From NCBI RefSeq assembly GCF_016862895.1, contig NZ_BONV01000037.1, positions 62,001-126,000 of the forward strand: a DNA stretch of 64,000 nt, written 5' to 3'. Position numbers and translations under genes: made by a program. Source of the DNA: Planotetraspora kaengkrachanensis. GTDB taxonomy: Bacteria; Actinomycetota; Actinomycetes; Streptosporangiales; Streptosporangiaceae. The notes beneath the pieces were generated by a model, which saw only the letters and a list, made by a program, of their open reading frames with translations, was not told where the DNA came from and made no database searches. Below are positions 45,158 through 53,688 of this stretch, piece after piece (position 1 is the first letter of the stretch; the number at the start of each line of letters is the position of its first letter).

Positions 45158-45769
45158 ATGCAGTTTCGGGCGATCTTGCTTGTGGCCGCGGGCGTCGTCG
45201 CCCTCGTGCTCGTCGTGTTCGGCCTCGTCGCCTTCGCCGGGCGTGATTCCGGCGCATCGCTGCCGGAGGCGGATCTCGCGCGGATTCGGGCCCAGGGCGT
45301 CGCCCCGGACCTCATCTATCTGGTCGACGTGCCGGGTTACACGCTCGCTGAGCAGTCGCTGGGTGTCATCAACGACGAGGGGTTCGGCGCGATCTACTCC
45401 TCATCCGAGGGGAGGACCGTGGAACTGCGGGTGGACCGCGGCGCCTTCGACGACGCCGTGTGCGCGGACATGCCCGTTCACAACGTCGTCGACGCCCCCG
45501 TCACCTGCGACCGCGACGACGTGGGCTGGTACCGGACGGCCGGTGATCGCCACGAGTACATCGTCGTCCGGGGCGACCACTTCATCCGGCTCAACGGCAT
45601 GGCGACCGAGGTGACCCGGGAGACGCTGAAGGCGGCGGTCGCCGGTGCGCGGCAGATCACCGGCGACGTTACCGAAGCTCCTGAGCCGCCGCGCACTCCG
45701 GTCGAGCGAGGCGACCTGCCGACGGTGGGTGACGGCGCGCCGAACAACGAGGTCGGTCCGGGCGGCTGA
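45158..45769 (+). CDS. Single-span membrane protein, unknown
   Basis: The 203-aa protein begins MQFRAILLVAAGVVALVLVV with one N-terminal membrane segment, then a soluble domain of about 170 residues with a pair of cysteines (in VCADMPVHN and VTCDRDDVG) that could form a disulfide if outside the cell. The C-terminus is Pro/Gly-rich. No enzymatic motif is seen. The assigned start is the ATG at 45158. Confidence 0.7.
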   Translation: MQFRAILLVAAGVVALVLVVFGLVAFAGRDSGASLPEADLARIRAQGVAPDLIYLVDVPGYTLAEQSLGVINDEGFGAIYSSSEGRTVELRVDRGAFDDAVCADMPVHNVVDAPVTCDRDDVGWYRTAGDRHEYIVVRGDHFIRLNGMATEVTRETLKAAVAGARQITGDVTEAPEPPRTPVERGDLPTVGDGAPNNEVGPGG

Positions 45770-45780
45770 AAGCCGGTCAT

Positions 45781-45852
45781 CCCCGAGTCGGGTCAGCCGC
45801 GGACGGCGGGCAGGCCATGCTCCCCGAGTCGGGTCAGCCGCGCACGGCGGGC
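45781..45852. repeat. Two 41-bp tandem copies containing a small hairpin
   Basis: A 31-bp core beginning CCCCGAGTCGGGTCAGCCGC is at 45781 and again at 45822 (period 41), with one mismatch in the core. CCCGA-G-TCGGG inside it is a short palindrome. It lies in the convergent gap between the membrane protein and the DUF3291 gene. Confidence 0.8.
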
Positions 45853-45855
45853 GGG

Positions 45856-46314
45856 TCATGGCAGGGACGGCTCTGATGCGCCGGGCTCGTAGAACTCCTT
45901 GAACGTGAACGCCTCCGGTCCCGGCCCCCGGGTCCGGAGCGACTCCAGCCGCTCCATGGCCTCGCCGAGCGTCGGCGTGTGCCCTTCGGGCACCCACCAC
46001 ATCAGCGTGTACGGCACGGCCGTACGGAGGAACCATTCGCGACGGCGGCGCAGCAGTTCCAGGTGGGGGCTGCGGTAGACGAAGTTCCACAACGCCTCGC
46101 GCGACTCCCATATGGACACGTTGACCAGCAGGTCGTCGCCGTACTCGTGGACGATGACCTCGGTGGGGTCGTCGCTCCGCTTCATGCGCCAGACGAACCC
46201 GGGCGCCGAGTCCGCGATGGCGTAGACGGGTTCCAGCGCGGCGACGAAGTCCGCCAGCTCAGGACCGTCGATGGGGGCGATGAGATGCGCGACGTTCAGC
46301 TGGGCCAGATGCAT
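45856..46314 (-). CDS. DUF3291 domain protein
   Basis: The 152-aa protein starts MHLAQLNVAHLIAPIDGPEL and has FVWRMKRSDDPTE, NVSIWESREALWNFVYRSPH and MWWVPEGHTPTLGEAMERLE, typical of the DUF3291 fold (related to antibiotic-biosynthesis monooxygenase-like barrels). It lies 14 bp after the HTH regulator on the same strand and is probably co-transcribed. Function is unknown. Confidence 0.88.
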   Translation of the reverse strand: MHLAQLNVAHLIAPIDGPELADFVAALEPVYAIADSAPGFVWRMKRSDDPTEVIVHEYGDDLLVNVSIWESREALWNFVYRSPHLELLRRRREWFLRTAVPYTLMWWVPEGHTPTLGEAMERLESLRTRGPGPEAFTFKEFYEPGASEPSLP

Positions 46315-46328
46315 GACCGGATTCTATG

Positions 46329-47015
46329 TCAGTCTTGATTATTTTTAGAAGGGCCTTCTGGGATGTGCCCGGTGATGTCCTCCGCGACGAAGGCGACGCA
46401 GCACTCGCCGGGACGGGCGTCGAGCGCCGCCGTGAACCGGTCCTCGCCCAGGCCGCGAAGCAGGCCCTCGCACATCGCGAGGTTCATCGAACAGACGAGC
46501 ACGGGATGCGTCTCGGCCAGAACGTGGAACGGGCAGTTGCGCAGCCTGATCCGGCCGCCCTCCTCGTACGGCTCGTATCCGCGCTCGGCCAGGACGTCGG
46601 TCAGCGTCGTGTGCTCGCTCGCCGCCGCCAGCCGCTCACCCGTGCGGCGGGCCGCCTCCTGTCCCTCCTGGTCGCCGTCGAGCCGGTCGACCACCTCCGC
46701 CAGGACGAGTGCGAGGGTCCGATAGTCCCGGGGCGGCAGGCTCACCGTCCGCTCCGGCCCGCCTCTTCGATAGACCTTCGCCGGCCGCCCGCTGCCCGGC
46801 CCCCTGCGCTCACCGAGCCGGCGGAAATCCGCCTCCAGCAGGCCGGCGTCGACCAGTTTGTCGAGGTGGAAGGCGGCGAGCGTGCGCTGAATGCCGGCCG
46901 CCTCGGCCGCCTCGTTGCGCCCGACGTCCCGCCCCTGCGCGGCGACGAATCGGTACAGGTCCCGCCGTACGGGATCGGCGAGCACGCTCATCGACTCGAG
47001 GTCGTCGCTCTTCAC
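46329..47015 (-). CDS. ArsR-like winged-helix regulator with cysteine-rich C-terminus
   Basis: The 228-aa protein has a winged helix-turn-helix at residues 1-75 (LADPVRRDLYRFVAAQGRDV with NEAAEAAGIQRTLAAFHLDK and a GSGRPAK wing). A C-terminal domain carries five cysteines (RNCPFH, VLVCSMN, AMCEGL, GECCVAF), a pattern resembling SufR-type iron-sulfur or metal-binding regulators. GTG at 47015 is used. It precedes DUF3291. Effector is unknown; iron-sulfur or redox sensing is a guess from the cysteines. Confidence 0.85.
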   Translation of the reverse strand: MKSDDLESMSVLADPVRRDLYRFVAAQGRDVGRNEAAEAAGIQRTLAAFHLDKLVDAGLLEADFRRLGERRGPGSGRPAKVYRRGGPERTVSLPPRDYRTLALVLAEVVDRLDGDQEGQEAARRTGERLAAASEHTTLTDVLAERGYEPYEEGGRIRLRNCPFHVLAETHPVLVCSMNLAMCEGLLRGLGEDRFTAALDARPGECCVAFVAEDITGHIPEGPSKNNQD

Positions 47016-47192
47016 AGCCGGAGTCTAGGTGCTCCGTCCTGACGGGTGCTCACCTCCGCAGGCACGGGGAGAGCGGATCGTCCGGCCCTATCGTCCGTAG
47101 ATCAGCCCGGATATTCTCGCCTCATCCTGGTGATCGTGTTTTCAACAAACGTGCCGTGATTCGGGTAATGCGTGCGAAGGCGAGATGATCAT

Positions 47193-47996
47193 ATGAAATT
47201 CTTTCGTAAGATCATTACGGATGTGAAAGCCCGGCGGCACATTGAGGCGTACGTCGTGACGCTCGTTGTGGGCTCTTTCGCGGTCGTGTCGGTGGTCGAC
47301 GACATCGTTCCGCTCAGCCTGAAATGGGCGGCGTTGTTGTCCGGGGTGGGACTTCTCGTCTACCGGATCACCCTGCCGGAGGATCGGGACCAGGGAGGGG
47401 ACTTCCTGCATGATCGGGCTTCCTTCGATTCCGTTCCCATTTCCGTCGCCTTCGCCAACGCGCGGGACATCCGGGTCTTCGCCCCTTCCGCCGTGAACCT
47501 GTTGTCGCCGCACGCCTGTGAGATCCTCCGTACGAGCGTGCTGAACCGCAGGGGAGGTTCGGTGCGTGTGGTCATCCTCGATCCGCGTGAGACCGAAGCG
47601 GTGAAGATCGCCTCCCGCCAGCTCGACCAGTCGGTCCGCTACCAGATCCAGAACCTGCCCGGCGCGCTGGAAAGCATGATCGACAGGCTGGGAGCGATGA
47701 GCGGATGGCAGGTCGCCGGCTCTTTCGGCTATCGGCTCTTTCCTTACAATCCGGGGTTCAGTCTCGTGATCATCGATCCGGAGACGACACACGGCCGGGT
47801 GATCGTGGAGATCCACGGCTTCCGCAATCAGTCCACGTTCGCGCGCATGCACCTGGAATTGACCCGCGAGCGGAACGAGCGCTGGTATTCCTACTGGATC
47901 GAGCAGTTCGAAAGCCTGTGGGACGCGGCCGCGGTCACGCAGCGGCCCGCAGTTTCAGAGCAATCGCCCGTAGATACGGTGGAAGCGCCGGACTAG
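47193..47996 (+). CDS. Two-span membrane protein with PLD-like soluble domain, unknown
   Basis: The 267-aa protein has two N-terminal membrane segments (AYVVTLVVGSFAVVSVVDD and LKWAALLSGVGLLVYRI), then a cytoplasmic region with DIRVFAPSAVNLLSPHACEI, GSVRVVILDPRETEAVKIAS and a C-terminal helix (RERNERWYSYWIEQFESLW). The layout recalls a phospholipase-D-like fold, but no HKD catalytic motif is visible. Its last 62 bases overlap the 3' end of the convergent STAND NTPase gene. It may be part of the immune-like locus, but only position suggests this. I do not recognise the family. Confidence 0.65.
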   Translation: MKFFRKIITDVKARRHIEAYVVTLVVGSFAVVSVVDDIVPLSLKWAALLSGVGLLVYRITLPEDRDQGGDFLHDRASFDSVPISVAFANARDIRVFAPSAVNLLSPHACEILRTSVLNRRGGSVRVVILDPRETEAVKIASRQLDQSVRYQIQNLPGALESMIDRLGAMSGWQVAGSFGYRLFPYNPGFSLVIIDPETTHGRVIVEIHGFRNQSTFARMHLELTRERNERWYSYWIEQFESLWDAAAVTQRPAVSEQSPVDTVEAPD

Positions 47997-49872
47997 CGGC
48001 GTCGAGGGCGCGGGCGGAGAACTCGACGGCCGACTCGGGACGGCCGAGGAGCGCGTACACGCGGGCGGCCCGCAACAGGACGGGTCCGGTCGGCGGACCG
48101 GCCGCGAGAGCGTCCAGTATCTCTTGCTCCGCGGCGTCAAGGCGGCCCGTGGCCGCGAGGGCCAGCGCACGTGCAGCGAGAATGTCCGGCTGCTGATGAT
48201 CTCGCACCCGGTCCAGGTCGCGCAGGGCGTCCGCCGACCGGTTCAGGTCGGCGAGGATCTGGCCGCGCAGGGCGAGCGCCTCGCCCGACGGGGAACGGGC
48301 GAGCTCCACCGCCCCATTGAGCAGGGGGAGCGCGGCCTGAGGCTGTCCCGAGTGCCACAGGGCCTGCCCGAGGGCCAACTGCGCGCCCGAATGATTGGGC
48401 ACCCAGCTCAGCACCGCCTTCAGCCGGTCGATCGCCTGCGGGTAGTCGCCCTGGGCCAGCCAGAGCCGTCCGTCCGCGGTGAGCGCCTCGGCGACGGCGT
48501 CGTACTGCTGGAGACTGGCGGAAATGCCCGCGGCCTTCTCGAAATGATCCTTGGCCCCCTCGACGTCGCCGCTCGCCGCGGCCACCTCGCCGAGGATCAG
48601 TTGCGCCTCACCCTCCACGTGGACGTCGTCGAACGACGACGCGCGCACTGCCTCGTCCGTCAGCCTCCGCGCCGTTTCGAACTCCCCGCGTCCGAGTGCC
48701 AGACGAGCGTCGTCGAGGTAGTTCCTGGGCGGAGCGGCGGTTCGGACAGCGCTGATCAGCCGGTCGTGTTGCAGTTCGTACCAGCGGATCCCGAGCCGGT
48801 GCTCGCCACGCAGTATGTGCCTGTCCTCGAGGGCCGCGGCGATCTCGTTGGGCATTCCAGCGGTCTCGTGCAGGCCCTCGTAGACGGTGTTGCGGGTGCC
48901 GTGGTCGGTGACGAAAGAAGTCCGCAGCCAGTGCTGGAGTTCGCCCGGGGTACGGCCATGTTCGGCGGCCACCCGCTCGAGCGCGCGTCGGCAGAACCCG
49001 ACCAGGAACCTGTCGACGTCGGCACGCAGCCGTACATGCTCGACGGTGATCACGGAGATGTCCGGCTCAAGCGACTCCCACAGAGCGGAACAGACCACCT
49101 GGAGCTGCACCGGTTCGACCGTCTTGCCCTCGATCTGCGAGACACGACCGTCATCTCGCGCGTACGTCACGGTGCGCAGGCTGTCGACGAGAAGCTCAGC
49201 GGCGCCGGGTGCGAAAACCCGGTCGGTCACTCCCAGCGGTCGCACGACGGCGTCGAGCGCGGCGGTGCGCGCCAGCGGCTGCAGGGGGAAGCGGGCACGG
49301 GAACCCCGGCCGAGCAGCCGTTCGTGGGGGAGAACGCCGGCGAGGTGCTCCTCGCGGAGGACCAGCAGCAGATGAAGCCCGTCGTGTTCGGCCACGGCCT
49401 CGGCCAGCTGGGCGAGGAACGCGTCCCGCTCGTCCTCGCGCTGCGCGGGGACGTCGAACAGCTCTTCCGCCTGGTCGACGGCCACCAGCACAGGCATCGG
49501 ATCGCCGTACCTGTCCCTGAGCTCCGGCCGGTCGCCGAAGAAGCGAGAGACGGTCATGCCGGCGAGGGCCTCCACCGGCCTGTCCGGCGCGAGGGCCGAG
49601 AGCAGGCCGCGGACGTAGGGGTTGCCGTGGCCGGCGGTCTCCGGGCGGACCCTCGCCACGGGTAGCAGGTCCGCCCGCCCGGGTTCGATACGGGGGAGGA
49701 CTCCAGCCTGCAACAGGGACGTCTTGCCGCTTCCCGACGCTCCGTAGAGGATGGTCAGCCCCGTCGCCTGCCAGATGATGGCAAGCTCACGCGCCTCACG
49801 TTCGCGCCCGAAGAAGAGCGCGTTCTCGTCGGTGCCGAAGGCGCGCAGGCCGACGTACGGCGACGGCGTCAT
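47935..49872 (-). CDS. nSTAND1 NTPase with TPR repeats (copy 1)
   Basis: The 645-aa protein opens with the nSTAND1 signature PYVGLRAFGTDENALFFGRE, Walker A GASGSGKTS (Lys50) and Walker B VLVAVDQAEELF. A STAND-type linker region follows (VEPVQLQVVCSALWESLEP, WYELQHDRLI). From about residue 400 there are tandem TPR-like repeats to the C-terminus. STAND NTPases are switches used in immunity and signalling. The ATG at 49872 overlaps the stop of the SIR2 gene (ATGA), so the two proteins are made together, suggesting a complex. It is a paralogue of the protein at 57840 (same architecture). Function is inferred from family and coupling. Confidence 0.9.
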   Translation of the reverse strand: MTPSPYVGLRAFGTDENALFFGREREARELAIIWQATGLTILYGASGSGKTSLLQAGVLPRIEPGRADLLPVARVRPETAGHGNPYVRGLLSALAPDRPVEALAGMTVSRFFGDRPELRDRYGDPMPVLVAVDQAEELFDVPAQREDERDAFLAQLAEAVAEHDGLHLLLVLREEHLAGVLPHERLLGRGSRARFPLQPLARTAALDAVVRPLGVTDRVFAPGAAELLVDSLRTVTYARDDGRVSQIEGKTVEPVQLQVVCSALWESLEPDISVITVEHVRLRADVDRFLVGFCRRALERVAAEHGRTPGELQHWLRTSFVTDHGTRNTVYEGLHETAGMPNEIAAALEDRHILRGEHRLGIRWYELQHDRLISAVRTAAPPRNYLDDARLALGRGEFETARRLTDEAVRASSFDDVHVEGEAQLILGEVAAASGDVEGAKDHFEKAAGISASLQQYDAVAEALTADGRLWLAQGDYPQAIDRLKAVLSWVPNHSGAQLALGQALWHSGQPQAALPLLNGAVELARSPSGEALALRGQILADLNRSADALRDLDRVRDHQQPDILAARALALAATGRLDAAEQEILDALAAGPPTGPVLLRAARVYALLGRPESAVEFSARALDAASPALPPYLRAIALKLRAAA

Positions 49873-50750
49873 GAGGCGGCGTCCAATCTCGCCCGCAACT
49901 GGGCGCAGAAGTCGGAGGCGCTACCCAGGAAGATCGAGATGTTCCAGCCGTTGAGATAGTGCTCCAGGTAGCGGCGTGCTTTCTGCTCGGCGTCCCTCGC
50001 CCCGCCGTTGACCCTGGGCATGAGCTGGACGCTGACGTGCCGGCGCTGGTTCTGCCGGGGCGTGGTTCTGGCGAGTCCGTGGAAGAGCACGCGGAAGGTC
50101 CAGTCCTGGAGGCTGTACCCGATGAACAGGAGCGGCTTGTTGCTCATCGCTTCCAGGACGACGGGCGGCAGCAAGGAACGTCCCGTAGATGCCGGAAATT
50201 CCACAATATTAACCATATAGGTTAAATAGTCGGATTCGGTGAGCACCATCGACAGTGGATTGCGGCAGTTGCCGTGCAGATGGTAGACGAGCGGGCTCTC
50301 CACGGTCGCTTCCAGCGGAGGGTCGACCGGGTGATTCAGGATGTCCCACCATCGAGAGAGCTCCACCTGTGGCCGTTTGCCCACGCGACGAAGGGCCACG
50401 GCAAGAAAGTCGTCGTAATTGGTGGTGAGGAACGTGGAAATCGGGAGGCTTGCGAGCAGCGAATGAGGTTCGGCCAGGTCTGTCGACGGTGGATAACCGC
50501 ACATGCCGAAAAATCGACATAGTTCGACTTTCAGATCAACCGGATCTCTGATTTCGGTCAACGCATACTGCATGACCCGCGCGAGATCCATGTCGTCGTC
50601 GAACGGATAACCGTACTGATCGGCGTATCGCCTGCTCAGGTCGCGTGCGTTCGGGATCGTCCCGCTGCACGCTCCCGCACCGAGGAAGGGCAGGCAGTCG
50701 CCAGAGCGGACCTGGTTGACCAAACGTCTCCAGTCCGCATCATCCACCAC
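49869..50750 (-). CDS. SIR2-like domain protein (copy 1)
   Basis: The 293-aa protein has the SIR2 core: DCLPFLGAGACSGTI (NAD loop, Gly24-Ala-Gly26), STFLTTNYDDFL with Asn111, YHLHGNCRNP with catalytic His159, and LLFIGYSLQDWTFR. These residues match NAD-consuming SIR2 proteins of bacterial defence. No zinc ribbon of deacetylase sirtuins is present. The GTG at 50750 is preceded by GGGGCGG. The stop overlaps the nSTAND1 start. The precursor gene fxsA lies 74 bp upstream on the same strand. NADase activity is expected from the family and is not shown by the sequence alone. Confidence 0.92.
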   Translation of the reverse strand: MVDDADWRRLVNQVRSGDCLPFLGAGACSGTIPNARDLSRRYADQYGYPFDDDMDLARVMQYALTEIRDPVDLKVELCRFFGMCGYPPSTDLAEPHSLLASLPISTFLTTNYDDFLAVALRRVGKRPQVELSRWWDILNHPVDPPLEATVESPLVYHLHGNCRNPLSMVLTESDYLTYMVNIVEFPASTGRSLLPPVVLEAMSNKPLLFIGYSLQDWTFRVLFHGLARTTPRQNQRRHVSVQLMPRVNGGARDAEQKARRYLEHYLNGWNISIFLGSASDFCAQLRARLDAAS

Positions 50751-50824
50751 GCCGCCCCGCTGCTCTGATGGGAATGTCTCCTTATGACACCCTATCTCGC
50801 ATAAAGTCGGCGATCCGTCAAGAT

Positions 50825-51001
50825 TTATATTTCGGCGCTGAACCCCGCGACAGGGGCGAAGTCCTCGCCGCCGATGATGCGTTGAAGCGCGACACTGAGG
50901 ACGGAACCGTCCACGGTGTCCAACTCGGTCAGCTGCCACCGGCTGACATCGAGGAGGTCGGTGGTCAGCTCTTCGTCTACCAGGGAAACGTGCTCACTCA
51001 T
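50825..51001 (-). CDS. fxsA: FxsA-like precursor peptide (copy 1)
   Basis: Short gene of 58 codons, too short for ordinary calls. The ATG at 51001 has GAGGAGG five bases upstream. The protein begins MSEHVSLVDEELTTDLLDVS, contains a leader helix (DGSVLSVALQRI), and ends in FAPVAGFSAEI, with a C-terminal FSAEI. The FxSxx-COOH family ends in F-x-S-x-x; here Phe is at the right place and Ser is one position early, a variant that also occurs in this family. It is divergent from FxsT at 51163 and is co-directional with SIR2. The radical SAM maturase FxsB at 53689 would act on it, probably joining Phe by a carbon-carbon cyclophane. Confidence 0.85.
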   Translation of the reverse strand: MSEHVSLVDEELTTDLLDVSRWQLTELDTVDGSVLSVALQRIIGGEDFAPVAGFSAEI

Positions 51002-51162
51002 ATGTGCCTCCTCGTAGTGCTCGCCGTAATCTTTCCACGCTCAGCATGTAGTTCTAACATCGAGACGCACCTGTGTTCCCGGTCAAGATCGCCGGCGAGT
51101 CCGCTCTGAATTATCTGGTTATTGCGCGAGGGCGGATCGGCCCGTCAAACGAGAGGTCTCCC

Positions 51163-53688
51163 GTGTCGATCCCGCAGCCCTCGGGGCCCGGACCGCAGCC
51201 GCGCGTGTGGGGTCGCATTCCCCAGCGGAACAAGAACTTCACCGGCAGGGACGACCTTCTGGACAAGGTGCATCAGGGAGTGACGTCCGAGGTCACGGCC
51301 GTCCTCCCGCACGCGCTGCACGGATTCGGCGGCGTGGGCAAGACCCAGGTCGCGATCGAGTACGCATGGCGGTTCCGGCACGAGTACGACGTGGTCTGGT
51401 GGATTCCGGCGGACCAGCTCATGTTGATCAGGTCGGCTCTGGCCGGTCTCGCCCCGCATTTGGGCCTGCCGTCCTCCGCGGCGACAAGCGTGGTCGACGC
51501 GTCCGAGGCCGTGCTGGACGCTCTGCGTAGGGGAGAGCCCTACTCCCGCTGGTTGCTGATCTTCGACAACGCGGACGAGCCGGAGGACATCAACGAGTTG
51601 GTGCCGCGTGGCCCCGGGCACGTGCTCATCACGTCCCGGAACTTCGCCTGGCAGAGCGTGGTCGACACGGTCCCCGTCGACGTCTTCAGCCGGGAGGAGA
51701 GCGTCCAGTTCCTCAAGAAGCGGGTGGCCGCGTCCATCGCCGAGCCCGAGGCGAGCCGCCTGGCCGAGGAGTTGGGCGATCTTCCGCTGGCCCTGGAACA
51801 GGCGGGAGCCCTGCAGGCGGAGACCGGGATGTCGGTGGACACGTATCTCGACCTGCTCGCCAAGCAGGCGGCCCGGCTGCTCGACGCGAACAAGCCCGCC
51901 GACTACCCCCTGTCCATGACCGCCGCCTGGTCGCTCTCCGTGGCGCAGTTGGAGAGCAGGCTCCCGGAGGCCGTTGAACTGCTCAAATGTTGTGCCTTCT
52001 TCGGGCCCGAGTCCATTCCGCGTGACGTCTTCGGAGAGTTGCCGCCTGCCCTCGCCGGCCAGTCCAGGCTTCAGCCGATCCTGAGCGACACGATCCTGCT
52101 GAGCAAGGCGATCCGCATGCTCGGCCGATACGCACTGATCCGCATCGAGTCGACAGGCCGGACGATCACCCTGCACCGGCTGGTCCAGGCCCTCATGCGT
52201 GCCGAGCTCAGCGAAGAGGATCGGGCGGCGTTCCGGCACGAGGTGCACCTTCTCCTGGCCGCCTTCGCGCCGCAGAGCAGTGACGACGTCACCACCTGGC
52301 CGCGGTACTCGGAGCTGCTCGTTCATGTGACGCCGGCGCGCGTGGAAGTGTGTCTCGACCCCGGTATCCGGCGCTTCGCCCTCGGTGTCACCCGCTACCT
52401 CTACAGCTCCGGAGACGTCCACGTGGCCCGCACGCTGGCGGAGCGGTTCGTGGCACGGTGGCGGGCGGACAGCGGGGACGACGACATCCACGTCATGACG
52501 ATGCGGCGCCATCTCGGCAACATCCTGTGGGCTCTTGGCAGTTACCCCGAGGCGTATGAGCTGAACAAGTGGAACCTCGCTCGGATGCGGGAGCTGCTGG
52601 GGCCAGACCATGAAGAGACACAGGCGTTGGCGAACGCTCATGGGGCCGATCTCCGTGCCAGAGGCGAGTTCGTGGAAGCCCTACGGCACGACGAGGAGCT
52701 GTTCTCGCAACACAGAAGCGCGTTCGGCCCTGAGCACCGCCGGACTCTGCGGGTCCAGAACAATCTGTCCGTCGACCATCTGCTGCTCGCCGACTACGGG
52801 CGCGCCAGAGAACTGCAGGAGGCCGTGTTCCGTCGGTTGCGCAGGCCGGAGACGGGATCGAGCCAGATCGAGCTGGTGATCTCATGGAACGGCCTTGCTC
52901 GCGTGCTCAGGTTGAGCGGCGAGTACTCCGAGGCATGCGACGTCGGCGAGGACGCCCATGAGTTCGGCGTCAACGAACTCGGTGCCGAACACCCGTGGAC
53001 GCTCAAGACGGCCAAGGACCTTTCCATAGCCAAGCGCCGAGCCGGACTGATCGACGAGGCCCTGGAGATCGCCCAGGTGACCCACGAGCGCGAGCAACGT
53101 TTGTTCGGTCGCGACCATCCGGACACACTGGCGGCCGCGTTGTGCCTGGCGAACGCTCTCCGTACCCAGGGCCGGATCGAGGATGCTCTGGACCTGTTGC
53201 GGGACGCGGCCGCGCGCTACCCGGCCACCTTCGGGGACGACCATCCGTTCCGATACGGATGTGACATGAACCTGGCGCTCCTGCTTCGGGTCAACGACCA
53301 GGCATCAGAGGCCCTGACACTGGATCGAAGCGCACTCGACGGCTTCGACGCGAAGCTCGGCCGTGATCACCACTACTCCCTTACCTGCGCCATCAATCTC
53401 GCCAGCGACCTCGCGTCGGTGGGAGACGCGGAATCCGCGCGCCGGCTGGGGGAGAACACTCTCGAGCGACTTCGCGTGCTGCTCGGATCCGATCATCCGC
53501 TGACCCTGGCGGGGGCGGCGAACCTCGTCATCGACCTGCGATCGACCGGTGACGACGACCAGGCCGACGCGCTGGCAGAGGACACCTTCGACCGTTACCA
53601 GAGGGCGCTCGGCAGTGATCATCCCGATGTGATCGTGGCGTTGAACGGCCAGCGGCTGGACTTCGACTTCGACCCGCCCGCGCTGTGA
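51163..53688 (+). CDS. fxsT: FxSxx-COOH system TPR protein FxsT (copy 1), NB-ARC NTPase
   Basis: The 841-aa protein has an N-terminal NB-ARC region (GRIPQRNKNFTGRDDLLDKV, Walker A HGFGGVGKTQ with Lys60, VLITSRNFAW, DLPLALEQAG) and a C-terminal array of TPR-like repeats with the recurring DHxxTL pattern (GPDHEETQALANAHG, GRDHPDTLAAALCLANALR). It ends DFDFDPPAL. NCBI names this family FxsT. Start is the GTG at 51163, preceded by GAGAGG. It is convergent with, and directly abuts, the fxsB gene (stop 53688, next 53689). NB-ARC/TPR proteins are STAND-like switches; its role in the peptide system is unknown. Confidence 0.92.
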   Translation: MSIPQPSGPGPQPRVWGRIPQRNKNFTGRDDLLDKVHQGVTSEVTAVLPHALHGFGGVGKTQVAIEYAWRFRHEYDVVWWIPADQLMLIRSALAGLAPHLGLPSSAATSVVDASEAVLDALRRGEPYSRWLLIFDNADEPEDINELVPRGPGHVLITSRNFAWQSVVDTVPVDVFSREESVQFLKKRVAASIAEPEASRLAEELGDLPLALEQAGALQAETGMSVDTYLDLLAKQAARLLDANKPADYPLSMTAAWSLSVAQLESRLPEAVELLKCCAFFGPESIPRDVFGELPPALAGQSRLQPILSDTILLSKAIRMLGRYALIRIESTGRTITLHRLVQALMRAELSEEDRAAFRHEVHLLLAAFAPQSSDDVTTWPRYSELLVHVTPARVEVCLDPGIRRFALGVTRYLYSSGDVHVARTLAERFVARWRADSGDDDIHVMTMRRHLGNILWALGSYPEAYELNKWNLARMRELLGPDHEETQALANAHGADLRARGEFVEALRHDEELFSQHRSAFGPEHRRTLRVQNNLSVDHLLLADYGRARELQEAVFRRLRRPETGSSQIELVISWNGLARVLRLSGEYSEACDVGEDAHEFGVNELGAEHPWTLKTAKDLSIAKRRAGLIDEALEIAQVTHEREQRLFGRDHPDTLAAALCLANALRTQGRIEDALDLLRDAAARYPATFGDDHPFRYGCDMNLALLLRVNDQASEALTLDRSALDGFDAKLGRDHHYSLTCAINLASDLASVGDAESARRLGENTLERLRVLLGSDHPLTLAGAANLVIDLRSTGDDDQADALAEDTFDRYQRALGSDHPDVIVALNGQRLDFDFDPPAL

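Noticed and set aside
48124-49665. 513-aa plus-strand frame opposite nSTAND1 copy 1
   Set aside because: No motif; the minus-strand frame has Walker A and B and TPR repeats.
50768-51109. 113-aa plus-strand frame across the fxsA1 region
   Set aside because: No family match; the minus-strand fxsA frame has a ribosome site and precursor features.
51145-52641. 498-aa minus-strand frame opposite FxsT1
   Set aside because: Shadow frame in high-GC DNA; FxsT on the plus strand is a clear family member.
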